Notes: generated from the letters alone by a model not told the origin. DNA of 64,000 bases from Rhodoferax sp. TH121 (GCF_002251855.1 NZ_NOXW01000022.1:124001-188000), one strand, 5' to 3'. Shown: positions 9,451 to 19,365, counted from the stretch's first letter. Numbers and translations: made by a program.

Positions 9451-9501
9451 CGCGTGCGCGCAGGCGCGCACTTGCACACGCAGGCACGCACACATGCGCG
9501 C
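9451..9501. other. alternating purine-pyrimidine (Z-DNA-prone) tract between topB and SET gene
   Basis: The 102-bp divergent intergenic region contains runs of alternating G/C and A/C-G/T dinucleotides such as GCGTGCGCGC and GCACACGC. It includes a 7-bp inverted repeat, TGCGCGC-AG-GCGCGCA, at 9455-9470. Such tracts can flip to left-handed DNA under negative supercoiling. No function is demonstrated; the position in front of a topoisomerase gene is what makes it notable. Confidence 0.45.
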
Positions 9502-9533
9502 CCATACGATTCACCATACCAAATTTTCGAACC

Positions 9534-10016
9534 GTGGCAAAAAACCCAGTGATTTCCTCCACCCCTACCAACAGCCGGCGTATCCAGGCCCGCCGCTCCG
9601 GGGTGCATGGCAAGGGGGTGTTTGCGGTGCAGGACATTGCCGAGGGTGAGACCATCATCGAGTACGTGGGCGAGGTCATCAGCTGGCAGGAGGCGCAAGA
9701 CCGCCATCCCCACGACCCCAAAGACCCGAACCACACCTTCTACTTCTCGCTGGAAAACGGAGACGTGATCGACGCTCTGTACGGCGGCAACTCCTCGCGC
9801 TGGATCAACCATTCCTGCGACGGCAACTGTGAGGCCGACGAGGTGGAGGGCCGTGTCTTCATCAAGGCGCTGCGCAACATCAAGGCCGGTGAAGAGCTGA
9901 ACTACGACTACGGCCTCATCATCGACGAGCGCTACACCAAGAAACTCAAGGCTGAATACCCCTGCTGGTGCGGTAGCAAGAACTGCCGCGGGACCTTGCT
10001 CTCCCCCAAAAAATGA
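9534..10016 (+). CDS. SET-domain protein-lysine methyltransferase
   Basis: A 160-residue protein that is essentially a single SET domain plus post-SET. It shows the SET-N strand GKGVFAVQDIAEGETIIEYVGEVIS split around residues 24-49, the cofactor/active-site motif RWINHSCDGNCEADE, the ELNYDYG motif with the catalytic tyrosine, and a zinc-binding post-SET CWCGSKNCRG. It would use SAM to methylate a lysine in an unknown protein. A histone-like bacterial protein, or the neighbouring SWIB-topoisomerase, is a guess only. The start is GTG 9534; the ribosome site is weak. Its stop overlaps the birA start (ATGA at 10013). Confidence 0.9.
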   Translation: MAKNPVISSTPTNSRRIQARRSGVHGKGVFAVQDIAEGETIIEYVGEVISWQEAQDRHPHDPKDPNHTFYFSLENGDVIDALYGGNSSRWINHSCDGNCEADEVEGRVFIKALRNIKAGEELNYDYGLIIDERYTKKLKAEYPCWCGSKNCRGTLLSPKK

Positions 10017-10792
10017 CGACGCGCTGGCAGGCCGAGGCGATCTGGGAGGCGGTGAGCCCGCTGTGGCCCAGTTTCTCCGTAGAGATCCTGCCAGAGATCG
10101 ATTCCACCAACAGCGAACTCATGCGTCGAGCCCGCGCCGGTCAGCACGACCCGGTGCTGCTGGTGGCCGAGCGCCAGACGGCCGGCCGCGGGCGTTTGGG
10201 GCGCGACTGGAAAAGCGACGTACAGGGCGGTGGCGGTACCTTGACCTTCTCGTTGGGCGTGCCCTTGGCGCCGGCCGATTGGTCGGGCTTGTCCCTGGCG
10301 GTGGGGCTGGCGGTGGTGGAGAGCCTGCACCCGGACCTGCGCCTGAAGTGGCCCAATGACGTGTGGCTGGCGCAGCGCAAGTTGGCCGGCATCCTGATCG
10401 AAACTGCCAGTGTGGGCGACACGCGTTACGCCGTGATCGGAATTGGTATCAACATCTTCCCGCGCGACGCCACCGACCTGCGCACCCCGCCTGCCGCACT
10501 GCAGGAGCTGTGGCCCCAAGTCACCGCCCCGGAGGTGCTGGCACGCATGGCCTTGCCGTTGGCACGGGCCGTCCAACAGTTTGTGGTGGATGGTTTTGGG
10601 CCTTTGCGCCAGGCCTTCCATGCACGCGACCTGCTCTACGGGCAAACGGTGGTGTGCAGCGATGGTGTGACCGGCACCGCCCGCGGGGTCGATGCCAGCG
10701 GTGCGCTGCTGGTGCATACTGACCAGGGATTGCTCAAAATTAACAGCGCGGAGGTCAGTGTGCGGCCTGCGCCTCCTGCCACGGTACCCTGA
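10013..10792 (+). CDS. birA: biotin-[acetyl-CoA carboxylase] ligase, monofunctional
   Basis: A 259-residue biotin protein ligase that makes biotinyl-AMP and biotinylates the BCCP subunit of acetyl-CoA carboxylase. Seen are IDSTNSELMRRA, the biotinyl-AMP loop QTAGRGRLGRDW, KWPNDVWL, KLAGILIE and the SH3-like C-terminal domain (GQTVVCSDGVTGTARGVD). It lacks the N-terminal winged-helix DNA-binding domain of E. coli BirA, so it is not expected to repress biotin genes. Translation is coupled to the SET gene by a 4-bp overlap. Confidence 0.93.
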   Translation: MTTRWQAEAIWEAVSPLWPSFSVEILPEIDSTNSELMRRARAGQHDPVLLVAERQTAGRGRLGRDWKSDVQGGGGTLTFSLGVPLAPADWSGLSLAVGLAVVESLHPDLRLKWPNDVWLAQRKLAGILIETASVGDTRYAVIGIGINIFPRDATDLRTPPAALQELWPQVTAPEVLARMALPLARAVQQFVVDGFGPLRQAFHARDLLYGQTVVCSDGVTGTARGVDASGALLVHTDQGLLKINSAEVSVRPAPPATVP

Positions 10793-10796
10793 CCCT

Positions 10797-11456
10797 ATGT
10801 TGCGTTTGCTTGTTCTGTTTTTGCTGCTTGCCAACGGTCTGTTTTTCGCTTGGAGCCACGGCTTGTTGCGGGCCTATGGATTCGCTCCTGCGCCTGTGAA
10901 CGAGCCCCAGCGCGTGGCGCAGCAAATCAAACCCGAGAGCATCAAGTTGCTCAGTGCGAGCGAGATCAAGCGCGTGGAGGCCCAGGTGCAAGCTGACCTG
11001 GCGCCCAAAGAGTGTTTGCAGGCCGGACCGTTTGACGACGCCCAGGCGGCCACCTTGCGCAAGGCGCTGGAGTCGGCCTTGCCCTCCGGATCCTGGCAGT
11101 TAGAAGAAGGCAAGGTGGCGGCCCACTGGATCATCTACATGGGCAAGTACGCTACGGCGGAGCTGCAGGCCAAGAAGCGCGCGGAACTCAATGGCATGGG
11201 CATCAAATCGGAAAGTGTGAGCTCCCCTGCGCTGGAAATAGGTTTGTCCTTGGGTGGCTTTGAGACCGAGGCCGCTGCCAAGGCGGAGCTGGCACGTTTG
11301 GTACCCAAGGGTATACGCACGGCCAAGGTGGTCCAAGAGCGTGAAGCTGGCACCGCCAGCACGCTCAAGCTGCCCGCTTTGACCGAGATGTTGCGCGCCA
11401 AAATGGCCGACCTGAAGCCCGCTCTGGCTGGCAAGCCCTTGAAGAATTGTTCCTGA
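10797..11456 (+). CDS. SPOR-like domain membrane-anchored protein
   Basis: A 219-residue protein with an N-terminal hydrophobic anchor (residues 1-20, LRLLVLFLLLANGLFFAW) and a periplasmic remainder. The C-terminal part contains two short alpha/beta repeats (CLQAGPFDDAQAATLRKALE and IGLSLGGFETEAAAKAELARL) in the style of SPOR peptidoglycan-binding domains. It begins 4 bp after birA and is probably cotranscribed. Role at the septum or envelope is inferred from the SPOR resemblance; no catalytic motif is present. Confidence 0.7.
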   Translation: MLRLLVLFLLLANGLFFAWSHGLLRAYGFAPAPVNEPQRVAQQIKPESIKLLSASEIKRVEAQVQADLAPKECLQAGPFDDAQAATLRKALESALPSGSWQLEEGKVAAHWIIYMGKYATAELQAKKRAELNGMGIKSESVSSPALEIGLSLGGFETEAAAKAELARLVPKGIRTAKVVQEREAGTASTLKLPALTEMLRAKMADLKPALAGKPLKNCS

Positions 11457-11476
11457 CCCCGATGCTGTGGGCCTGC

Positions 11477-12928
11477 TCAGAGGCTGTCGGGTGGTGGATG
11501 AAAGCGCAGTGTGAAACTCGCACCCGGCATGGCTGCGCCCGGTTTGGCGTCTTCGACGGAGATCGTGGCATGGTGCTGGCGTGCAATTTCCAGCACGATG
11601 GGCAGACCCAAGCCTGAGCCATCGGCCTCGTTGCCCAGCGCGCGGTAAAAGGGCTGGAACACCAGTTCCCGCTCGGCCACCGGAATACCGGGGCCGGAGT
11701 CCTCGACCTGCAATACCAGCGCCTTGCTGAACGGGTCCACCAGCACGCGGGCGGTGATGACGCCGGGTTTGTCGGCACTGCTGGGCGTGTAGTTGATGGC
11801 GTTGTCCACCAGATTGCGCACCATTTCCTTGAGCAGGGTCGGGTTGCCGGCGATGCTGGCGCCCTCAGTGCCCGGCTGGACGCCTTCAAAGCCCAGATCG
11901 ATGTGCTTGTCCATGGCCCGCGGTACGCAGTCGCGGACCACGTCCATGGTGAGGCGTGCCAGGTCACAGGGTTGGTGGCTCAGCACGGCGCCGCTGCTCT
12001 CGGCGCGGGCTAGCGCCAACAGCTGGTTCACGGTGTGGGTAGCCCGAATGCTGGAGCGGCCGATCTGGCGCAGGGACTGTTTCAGGTCTTCCGCGCTGGC
12101 GCCCTGGCGCTGGGCCAGGTCGGCCTGCATGCGCAAGCCGGCCAGCGGGGTCTTGAGCTGGTGGGCGGCGTCGGCCAGGAAGCGTTTTTGCGTGGCGATC
12201 GAGTCCTTCAGGCGCATCAGCAGGTCGTTCACCGAAGATACGAGGGGCACCACCTCCAGCGGCACGGCCTCCACGTCCAGCGGGCTCAGGTCGTCCGGGC
12301 TGCGCGCGCGGATTCGCTCTTCCAGGCTGTTGAGTGGCTTGATGGCCTGCACCAGCGCCAGCCAGACCAGCAGCACGGCCAGTGGCAGGATGACGAACTG
12401 CGGCAGCATCACGCCCTTGACGATTTCGGTCGCCAGCACGGAGCGCTTGTCCATGGTCTCGGCCACCTGCACCAGGGCGGGTTTGGCGTGCGGCAGGTCT
12501 AGTTTGACCCACATGTAGGCCACCTTCAGGTCTACGCCCTTGAATTCCACATCCCGCATGCGCACCTCGCCGGGGGGGAGACGTTCGTCTTCAGGGGGGA
12601 GGGGCAGCTCCTTTTCGCCGCTCAGGTACTCGCCTTGGCTGCCCAGAACCTGGTAGTACACGGTGTCGGCGTCGTCGGCACGCAGCAGCTCGCGGGCGGG
12701 CAGCGGCAGCACAAACTGGGCTTGGTTCTTCTGGGTGGTGATGAGCTGGGCCAGCGCGCCCACGTTGTATTCGAGCGAGCGGTCAAAGGGTTTGCCCGCA
12801 ATGCCTTGGGCCACCAGCCAAGTCAGCACCAGGCTCACCGGCCACAGCAGCAGCAGCGGCGTGAGCATCCAGTCCAGGATTTCCCCGAACAGGCTGCGTT
12901 GCTCGCGCTGGAAGAGCTTCATCGGCAC
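11477..12928 (-). CDS. two-component sensor histidine kinase (TctE/QseC-like)
   Basis: A 483-residue inner-membrane sensor kinase. Helix 1 (about residues 16-40) and helix 2 (about 178-200) flank a periplasmic domain of the 2CSK_N type. A HAMP-like stretch follows, then the phospho-acceptor H-box FLADAAHQLKTPLAGLR, N-box NLVDNAINYTPS, G1 VEDSGPGIP and G2 GSGLGLPIV. It lies 77 bp downstream of its response regulator in one operon, with a dispersed repeat copy between them. TctE kinases sense tricarboxylates, but no transporter gene is next to it, so the signal is unknown. Confidence 0.9.
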   Translation of the reverse strand: MPMKLFQREQRSLFGEILDWMLTPLLLLWPVSLVLTWLVAQGIAGKPFDRSLEYNVGALAQLITTQKNQAQFVLPLPARELLRADDADTVYYQVLGSQGEYLSGEKELPLPPEDERLPPGEVRMRDVEFKGVDLKVAYMWVKLDLPHAKPALVQVAETMDKRSVLATEIVKGVMLPQFVILPLAVLLVWLALVQAIKPLNSLEERIRARSPDDLSPLDVEAVPLEVVPLVSSVNDLLMRLKDSIATQKRFLADAAHQLKTPLAGLRMQADLAQRQGASAEDLKQSLRQIGRSSIRATHTVNQLLALARAESSGAVLSHQPCDLARLTMDVVRDCVPRAMDKHIDLGFEGVQPGTEGASIAGNPTLLKEMVRNLVDNAINYTPSSADKPGVITARVLVDPFSKALVLQVEDSGPGIPVAERELVFQPFYRALGNEADGSGLGLPIVLEIARQHHATISVEDAKPGAAMPGASFTLRFHPPPDSL

Positions 12929-12934
12929 GGCGTC

Positions 12935-13005
12935 TTTTTTAAGCCAAATAAGGCACTAGGCCTCGTATTTTCTGCGCAAACAGCTATCAAATAAATAGCA
13001 ATCTA
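12935..13005 (-). repeat. dispersed hairpin repeat, family 1, copy A
   Basis: On the minus strand this reads GCTATTTATTTGATAGC then TGTTTGCGCA, a degenerate middle, and CTAGTGCC...TTTGGCTTAAAA. It starts one base after the stop codon of the response regulator and separates it from the kinase. It matches other copies at 41357, 45696, 54392 and 62065. Confidence 0.75.
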
Positions 13006-13680
13006 TCAGGGGGCAATCTTCTCGAGGCAATACCCCAGGCCGCGCACAGTGGCAATGCGGATGGGCCCCTTCTCGATCTTCTTGCGCAGGCGGTGGATAT
13101 AGACCTCGATGGCGTTGTTGCTCACTTCTTCGCCCCACTCGCATAGGCGTTCGACCAGCTGGTCTTTGCTGACCAAGCGGCCGGCGCGCTGCAGCAGCAC
13201 TTCCAGCAGGCCCAGTTCGCGCGCAGACAGTTCTACCATCTTGCCGTCAATCGTTGCTACGCGGCCTGCTTGGTCGTAGGTCAGTGGGCCGTGTTTGATG
13301 CTGGCGCTGGTGGCGCCCATGCCGCGACGTACCAAGGCCCGCACGCGGGCTTCCAGCTCTTGCAGGCTGAAAGGTTTGGCCATGTAGTCATCGGCACCGT
13401 AGTCCAGGCCTTTGACGCGCTCGTCCACGCTGTCTGCCGCGGTGAGGATGAGCACGGGAAGCGAAGAGCCGCGCGCGCGCAATTTCTTGAGCACCTCCAA
13501 GCCATGCATCTTGGGCAAGCCCAGGTCAAGGATCAATAGGTCGAACTCGGTATTGGTCATCAGGGCCGCGTCGGCTTCGGTGCCGCTGGCCACGTGGTCG
13601 ACCGCTGCACCGGCGCTGCGCAGGGCGCGCAGCAGGCCATCGGCCAGCACCTGATCGTCTTCGGCTATGAGTATTCGCAT
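13006..13680 (-). CDS. OmpR/TctD-family response regulator
   Basis: A 224-residue two-component regulator. The receiver domain (residues 1-115) has the acidic pair EDD at 7-9, the phospho-acceptor Asp52 in LILDLGLPKMHG, Thr/Ser in ILTAAD and Lys in YMAKPF. The C-terminal winged helix (about 125-220) has ELSARELGLLEVLL and YIHRLRKKIEKGPIRIATVRGLGYCLE. It is the first gene of the operon with the sensor kinase downstream. Target genes cannot be inferred from the window. Confidence 0.93.
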   Translation of the reverse strand: MRILIAEDDQVLADGLLRALRSAGAAVDHVASGTEADAALMTNTEFDLLILDLGLPKMHGLEVLKKLRARGSSLPVLILTAADSVDERVKGLDYGADDYMAKPFSLQELEARVRALVRRGMGATSASIKHGPLTYDQAGRVATIDGKMVELSARELGLLEVLLQRAGRLVSKDQLVERLCEWGEEVSNNAIEVYIHRLRKKIEKGPIRIATVRGLGYCLEKIAP

Positions 13681-13799
13681 GGGTGTCTCCTCGCTCGGGC
13701 GGCGCGTTGCTGCAATGTTTTTGCCATTCTAGGCGCGTGCCCTTGCGCCCGAGTTGCCCGCCAAAGGATGAGCGTGGGGCATGCCAGTTTGCCGCAGTG

Positions 13800-13836
13800 C
13801 CGCCCCAAGGCAATCGAGCCCCCTTGGGAGGGGCAT
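13800..13836 (+). repeat. GC-rich intergenic repeat, family 2, short copy
   Basis: The sequence GCCGCCCCAAGGCAATCGAG followed by CCCCCTTGGGAGGGGCA resembles the longer element at 16090-16160. Its CCCCCTTGGGAGGGG half can fold as a hairpin. It lies just beyond the 3' end of the marR-like gene and upstream of the response regulator, so it could act as a bidirectional terminator. Confidence 0.5.
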
Positions 13837-13838
13837 GA

Positions 13839-14336
13839 TCAGGCGCTGTACGCTTCCAGACCCAAGGCTACTACCGTGGCGACTTCGGGGCTGATGGCGT
13901 GGCGCAACTCGCTTTCGGCTTGCGCCACCGCTTCTTGGTAGGCACCTAACCAGGCCAGACCCGTGGCGGTGAACTGCACGCGACGTGCGCGCGCATCGGC
14001 CGGGTCGTCTTCCCGTGTCACCATGCCCCAAGCTTCGCACTGGCTGACCAGCGTGCCCATGGCCTGCTTGCTCATGCCCGCGCGTTGGGCCAGGTCGGTG
14101 AGACGCAGACCTTCCAGGGCGAGGTGGCGCGTGATATGGATATGGGCGGCACCCACCTGCCCACGTTCAGCCAGGTTGGACAGGCCCAGCGGTACACCGG
14201 GGTGGCGCGCCATGAGCTCCAGCACCCGTGCGTCGAAACGTTCCAGCGCGAGGCGCAGCCAATGGCCCAGGTGGTTGTGGCGCCACGTGTCGGTATGGGT
14301 GGGCGGGAAATCAGGCACATTTGGATGGTAATGCAA
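13839..14336 (-). CDS. MarR-family transcriptional regulator
   Basis: A 165-residue winged-helix regulator. Central recognition segments are LRLTDLAQRAGMSKQAMGTLVSQCEAWGMVTREDDPADARARRVQFTATG (split across residues 78-127), with the DxRxR wing typical of MarR. N- and C-terminal helices would form the dimer interface. The gene diverges from recA with about 125 bp between, so its own promoter and possibly its operator share that region with the LexA box. Ligand and targets are unknown. Confidence 0.88.
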   Translation of the reverse strand: MHYHPNVPDFPPTHTDTWRHNHLGHWLRLALERFDARVLELMARHPGVPLGLSNLAERGQVGAAHIHITRHLALEGLRLTDLAQRAGMSKQAMGTLVSQCEAWGMVTREDDPADARARRVQFTATGLAWLGAYQEAVAQAESELRHAISPEVATVVALGLEAYSA

Positions 14337-14384
14337 ACTGACTAATAAATGTATTTGCGTTACACAACGTGCGCGCTTAAACTA

Positions 14385-14400
14385 CTGTTCAAGCATCCAG
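14385..14400 (+). promoter_or_regulatory. LexA (SOS) box upstream of recA
   Basis: CTGTTCAAGCATCCAG matches the CTGT-N8-ACAG LexA consensus with one mismatch (CCAG for ACAG). In context, TACTGTTCAAGCATCCAG, it closely resembles the operator in front of E. coli recA. It lies 61 bp before the recA ATG; a GGAG ribosome site precedes the start. Confidence 0.8.
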
Positions 14401-14461
14401 CCTGTTGTTAAATCCAGATGGCTGCGCCGTACAAAACCGTTGATTTTCAAGGAGATTTCTC

Positions 14462-15562
14462 ATGGACGCACCCGTCAAAGGCCTGAACAGCATGAATCCC
14501 GCCAACAGCGAAAAAGCCAAGGCCCTGCAAGTGGCCCTGGCCCAGATCGAAAAGCAATTCGGCAAGGGCACCATCATGCGCCTGGGCGAAGGCGAGGTGA
14601 TCGAAGACATCCAGGTCGTCTCCACCGGCTCGCTGGGGCTGGACATTGCGCTGGGCGTAGGCGGTCTGCCACGCGGCCGCGTCGTTGAAATCTACGGCCC
14701 GGAATCCTCCGGCAAGACCACGTTGACGCTGCAAGTGATTGCCGAAATGCAGAAGCAAGGTGGCCAGTGCGCCTTCGTCGACGCCGAACACGCGCTGGAC
14801 GTGCAGTACGCCCAGAAGCTGGGTGTCAACCTGCAAGACCTGCTGATCAGCCAGCCCGACACTGGCGAGCAGGCGCTGGAAATCGTGGACAGCCTGGTGC
14901 GCTCCGGCGCGGTCGACCTGATCATCGTCGACTCGGTCGCCGCACTGACACCCAAGGCCGAGCTGGAGGGCGAAATGGGCGACAGCCTGCCCGGCCTGCA
15001 AGCCCGCTTGATGAGCCAGGCGCTGCGCAAGCTCACCGCCCACATCAAGAAGACCAACTGCATGGTCATTTTCATCAACCAGATCCGCATGAAGATTGGC
15101 GTGATGTTCGGCTCGCCTGAAACCACCACGGGTGGCAACGCGCTGAAGTTCTACGCTTCGGTCCGCTTGGACATCCGCCGCACCGGCACCATCAAGAAGG
15201 GTGAAGACGCGATCGGCAACGAAACCAAGGTCAAAGTGGTCAAGAACAAGGTCTCGCCCCCGTTCAAGACGGCGGAGTTCGACATCCTGTTCGGCGAAGG
15301 CATCAGCCGCCATGGCGAAATCATCGACATGGGCGTGACTGCCGGCATTCTGGAAAAGTCGGGCGCTTGGTACGCCTACCAGGGCGAGAAGATCGGCCAA
15401 GGCCGTGACAACGCCCGTGAATTCCTGCGCGAGAACCCCGCGCTGTCGGTGGAGATCGAGAACAAGGTGCGCGAAGGCCTGGGCATCCCCTTGCTGCCGG
15501 TGGCCGAGCCCGAGGTCAAGGCCAAGGGCAAAAAGGCCGACAAGGCCGATAAATCTGAGTAA
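14462..15562 (+). CDS. recA: recombinase RecA
   Basis: A 366-residue RecA, the ATP-dependent strand-exchange protein and LexA coprotease. Seen are Walker [14 protein letters not shown] (about residue 78), [19 protein letters not shown] around Walker B, and the L2-region [22 protein letters not shown]. The C-terminal tail is acidic/lysine-rich ([14 protein letters not shown]). Start ATG 14462 follows AAGGAG. It is expected to be SOS-induced through the box at 14385. recX follows 38 bp downstream. Confidence 0.98.
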   Translation: MDAPVKGLNSMNPANSEKAKALQVALAQIEKQFGKGTIMRLGEGEVIEDIQVVSTGSLGLDIALGVGGLPRGRVVEIYGPESSGKTTLTLQVIAEMQKQGGQCAFVDAEHALDVQYAQKLGVNLQDLLISQPDTGEQALEIVDSLVRSGAVDLIIVDSVAALTPKAELEGEMGDSLPGLQARLMSQALRKLTAHIKKTNCMVIFINQIRMKIGVMFGSPETTTGGNALKFYASVRLDIRRTGTIKKGEDAIGNETKVKVVKNKVSPPFKTAEFDILFGEGISRHGEIIDMGVTAGILEKSGAWYAYQGEKIGQGRDNAREFLRENPALSVEIENKVREGLGIPLLPVAEPEVKAKGKKADKADKSE

Positions 15563-15600
15563 ATTGGTCTCTGGACCTCGCCAATACAGCGCAACTAGCT

Positions 15601-16059
15601 ATGAATTTCGGAGCAAAGCCTGCGCTGTCTCTGACCGGACGGGCTTTGCGCCTGCTCAGCACCCGGGAGCATTCCCGGGCTGAGCTGGAGCGCAAGCTGG
15701 CGCCGCACGCAGAGGAAGAGGGTGCCGTGGCCAAGGTGCTGGACGCTTTGCAAGCCAAGGGCTTCATCAACGAAACCCGGGTGTTGGAGTCGGTCGTCCA
15801 TCGGCGGGCAGGCAAGCTTGGCGCGTCGCGCATCAAACAGGAGCTGCAGGCCAAGGGGTTGGAGCCCGAGGCGGTGGCCGAGGCGGTACATGCTTTGCGT
15901 GCTACGGAGTTGGAGCGGGCCCGCGAGGTCTGGCGCAAGAGGTTCGGCAAGCCGCCCGCCGATGCGGCTGAGCGTGGCAAGCACATGCGGTTTTTGGCCA
16001 GCCGCGGCTTTGGCGGCGACACCATCCACAAGGTGGTGTCGGGCGCGGAAGAAGATTAA
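15601..16059 (+). CDS. recX: recombination regulatory protein RecX
   Basis: A 152-residue protein built from three-helix repeats, as in RecX. It has LLSTREHSRAELERKLAPHA in repeat 1, the ALQAKGFINETRVLESVVHRRAGKLGASRIKQEL region in repeat 2, and RFLASRGFGGDTIHKVV near the C-terminus. RecX binds RecA filaments and limits their growth. Placement directly after recA and probable readthrough from its promoter are standard. Confidence 0.93.
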   Translation: MNFGAKPALSLTGRALRLLSTREHSRAELERKLAPHAEEEGAVAKVLDALQAKGFINETRVLESVVHRRAGKLGASRIKQELQAKGLEPEAVAEAVHALRATELERAREVWRKRFGKPPADAAERGKHMRFLASRGFGGDTIHKVVSGAEED

Positions 16060-16089
16060 CGCCGTGCAATCTAGGGCCCGGTTTCAGCG

Positions 16090-16160
16090 CTGGGCCGCCC
16101 CAAGCTGAAACGCGCCCCTTTAGGGGGCAGCGACCCGCGTAGCGGCGGAGCGTGGGGCTA
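16090..16160 (+). repeat. GC-rich intergenic repeat, family 2, full copy
   Basis: The gap between convergent recX and argC holds GGGCCGCCCCAAGCTGAAAC, a hairpin GCCCC-TTTA-GGGGGC, and a second part, CAGCGACCCGCGTAGCGGC then GGAGCGTGGGGC. Similar elements are frequent between genes in Comamonadaceae genomes in my recollection. The hairpin could terminate transcription from both sides. Confidence 0.6.
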
Positions 16161-16163
16161 GGT

Positions 16164-17099
16164 TTACAAGCCGAGCATCAGCTGCAGGTTTTGCACTGCG
16201 GCGCCACTTGCTCCCTTGCCCAGGTTGTCCAGGCGAGCCACGAGCACCGCATGGGCAAAGCCGTCTTTGGCGGCGTCATTCGCAAATACGCGCAGTTCCA
16301 GCTTGTTGGTGTCGGCCAGGGCGGCGGCATCCAACTTCAGGTCCGGCGTAACAGGCTCCACGGTGACCCAAGTGCTGCCTGCGTAGTGTTGGGCCAGCGC
16401 GGTGTGCAAATCTTGCGCCGTGGGTTGGCCAGGCAGCGTGTCCAGATGCAGCGGCAGTTGCACCAGCATGCCCTGCTTGAAATTGCCTACCGAGGGCACG
16501 AACAGCGGGCGCCGTGTCAGGCCCGTGAATTTCATGATTTCGGGGATGTGCTTGTGCTTGAGCCCCAGCGCATACAGCTCGTAGGGAGCGGCGGTGCCTT
16601 GCTCGTACGCTTCGATCATGGTGCGTCCACCGCCGGAATAGCCGCTGACCGAAGGCAGGCATACGGGGAAGTCGGCAGGTAGCAGGCCCGCATCCACCAG
16701 CGGGCGAATCAACGCAATGGCGCCAGTGGCGTAGCAGCCGGGGTTGCTGACGCGGCGGGCGTTTGCCACAGCGTCGCGCTGGCTTGCAGCCAATTCAGGG
16801 AAGCCATAGACCCAGCTAGCAGCAGTACGGTGCGCGGTGGAGGCGTCGATGATGCGCGGGCCGGGGCGTCCGGTCTCCTTCTCCAGTCCGTCCACCATGG
16901 CCACGGTTTCCAGGGCGGCGTCATCGTGCAGGCACAAAACCACGAGGTCGGCCTGTGCCACCAAGGCACGCTTGGCTTGCGGGTCTTTGCGCAGAGCGGG
17001 GTCAATGCTGAGCAGTTTGATCTGCGGCATGGCCTGCAGGCGCTCCCGAATCTGCAGCCCGGTGGTGCCAGCTTCGCCATCAATAAAGATCTTTTTCAT
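16164..17099 (-). CDS. argC: N-acetyl-gamma-glutamyl-phosphate reductase, type 2
   Basis: A protein of about 311 residues of the short (type 2) ArgC class, catalysing NADPH-dependent reduction of N-acetylglutamyl phosphate in arginine synthesis. Seen are the N-terminal [21 protein letters not shown], the catalytic cysteine motif [12 protein letters not shown], and [11 protein letters not shown] with KHKHIPEI. I prefer ATG 17099, which gives the family's canonical N-terminus; ATG 17111 would add four residues. It stands alone, convergent with recX and divergent from sucC. Confidence 0.93.
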   Translation of the reverse strand: MKKIFIDGEAGTTGLQIRERLQAMPQIKLLSIDPALRKDPQAKRALVAQADLVVLCLHDDAALETVAMVDGLEKETGRPGPRIIDASTAHRTAASWVYGFPELAASQRDAVANARRVSNPGCYATGAIALIRPLVDAGLLPADFPVCLPSVSGYSGGGRTMIEAYEQGTAAPYELYALGLKHKHIPEIMKFTGLTRRPLFVPSVGNFKQGMLVQLPLHLDTLPGQPTAQDLHTALAQHYAGSTWVTVEPVTPDLKLDAAALADTNKLELRVFANDAAKDGFAHAVLVARLDNLGKGASGAAVQNLQLMLGL

Positions 17100-17298
17100 C
17101 CGATTTGTCATTCGTCAATTAGGGGAAGATGATGGGCAGTCAAGATAGGCAGTGCCTCGCAAACCCACAGGCTGTAAGCCTCGCACAAGTATTGTGCATC
17201 GCACCATGATACAGTCGCAGGCTGATGTGTCCAGTGCCATGCGCTCGCAATTTCATGTTGCGGCATGGTGAAAATTGTCCAGTCCAGAGAGAGACGTC

Positions 17299-18462
<1,164 letters not shown>

Positions 18463-18471
18463 GGAAACATC

Positions 18472-19365
18472 ATGTCGATCTTTATCAATAAAGACACCAA
18501 GGTCATCACCCAAGGCATTACCGGCAAGACGGGTCAGTTCCACACTGAAAAGTGCCAAGAATACGCAAACGGCAAGAATTGCTTTGTTGCTGGTGTGAAC
18601 CCCAAGAAGGCTGGTGAGTCCATCTTCAACATCCCGATCTACGCCTCCGTCAAGGAAGCTGCCAGCGACACCGGCGCGACCGTGTCTGTGATCTATGTAC
18701 CACCCGCTGGCGCTGCTGCTGCCATCTGGGAGGCTGTAGAAGCCGATCTGGACCTGGCGATCTGCATTACCGAGGGCATTCCAGTGCGCGACATGCTGGA
18801 AGTGCGCAACAAGATGAAGGCCAAGGAAGCTGCCGGCGGCAAGAAGACCCTGCTGTTGGGCCCCAACTGCCCCGGTCTGATCACCCCTGACGAAATCAAA
18901 ATCGGCATCATGCCCGGTCACATCCACCGCAAGGGCCGTATTGGCGTGGTGTCTCGTTCCGGTACGCTGACCTATGAAGCTGTGGCGCAACTGACCGAAA
19001 TCGGTCTGGGCCAGTCGTCTGCTGTCGGTATTGGTGGTGACCCCATCAACGGCTTGAAGCACATCGACGTGATGAAGGCGTTCAACGACGATCCCGATAC
19101 CGACGCCGTCATCATGATCGGCGAAATCGGCGGACCGGACGAAGCCGAAGCGGCCCGTTGGTGCAAGCTGAACATGAAGAAACCCATCGTGGGCTTTATC
19201 GCTGGCGTGACTGCGCCCCCCGGCAAACGCATGGGCCATGCGGGCGCCTTGATCTCCGGTGGTGCAGACACCGCGGATGCGAAGCTGGCTGTGATGGAAG
19301 AGTGCGGCTTCAAGGTCACACGCAACCCATCCGAAATGGCGAAGCTGCTCAAGGCCATGCTGTAA
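18472..19365 (+). CDS. sucD: succinate-CoA ligase (ADP-forming) alpha subunit
   Basis: A 297-residue CoA-binding subunit. Seen are the N-terminal CoA-binding Rossmann fold (QGITGKTGQFHTEKC), VSRSGTLTYEAVAQ, EIGGPDEAEAA and the phospho-histidine loop GHAGALISGG. RBS AAGGAAA precedes the ATG. The pair forms one operon, closed by the terminator at 19407. Confidence 0.97.
   Translation: MSIFINKDTKVITQGITGKTGQFHTEKCQEYANGKNCFVAGVNPKKAGESIFNIPIYASVKEAASDTGATVSVIYVPPAGAAAAIWEAVEADLDLAICITEGIPVRDMLEVRNKMKAKEAAGGKKTLLLGPNCPGLITPDEIKIGIMPGHIHRKGRIGVVSRSGTLTYEAVAQLTEIGLGQSSAVGIGGDPINGLKHIDVMKAFNDDPDTDAVIMIGEIGGPDEAEAARWCKLNMKKPIVGFIAGVTAPPGKRMGHAGALISGGADTADAKLAVMEECGFKVTRNPSEMAKLLKAML

Noticed and set aside
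9432-9812. N-terminal extension of topB by 127 codons
   Set aside because: The extension runs antisense through the SET gene and the alternating GC tract; MKTLVIAEKPS is the conserved natural start.
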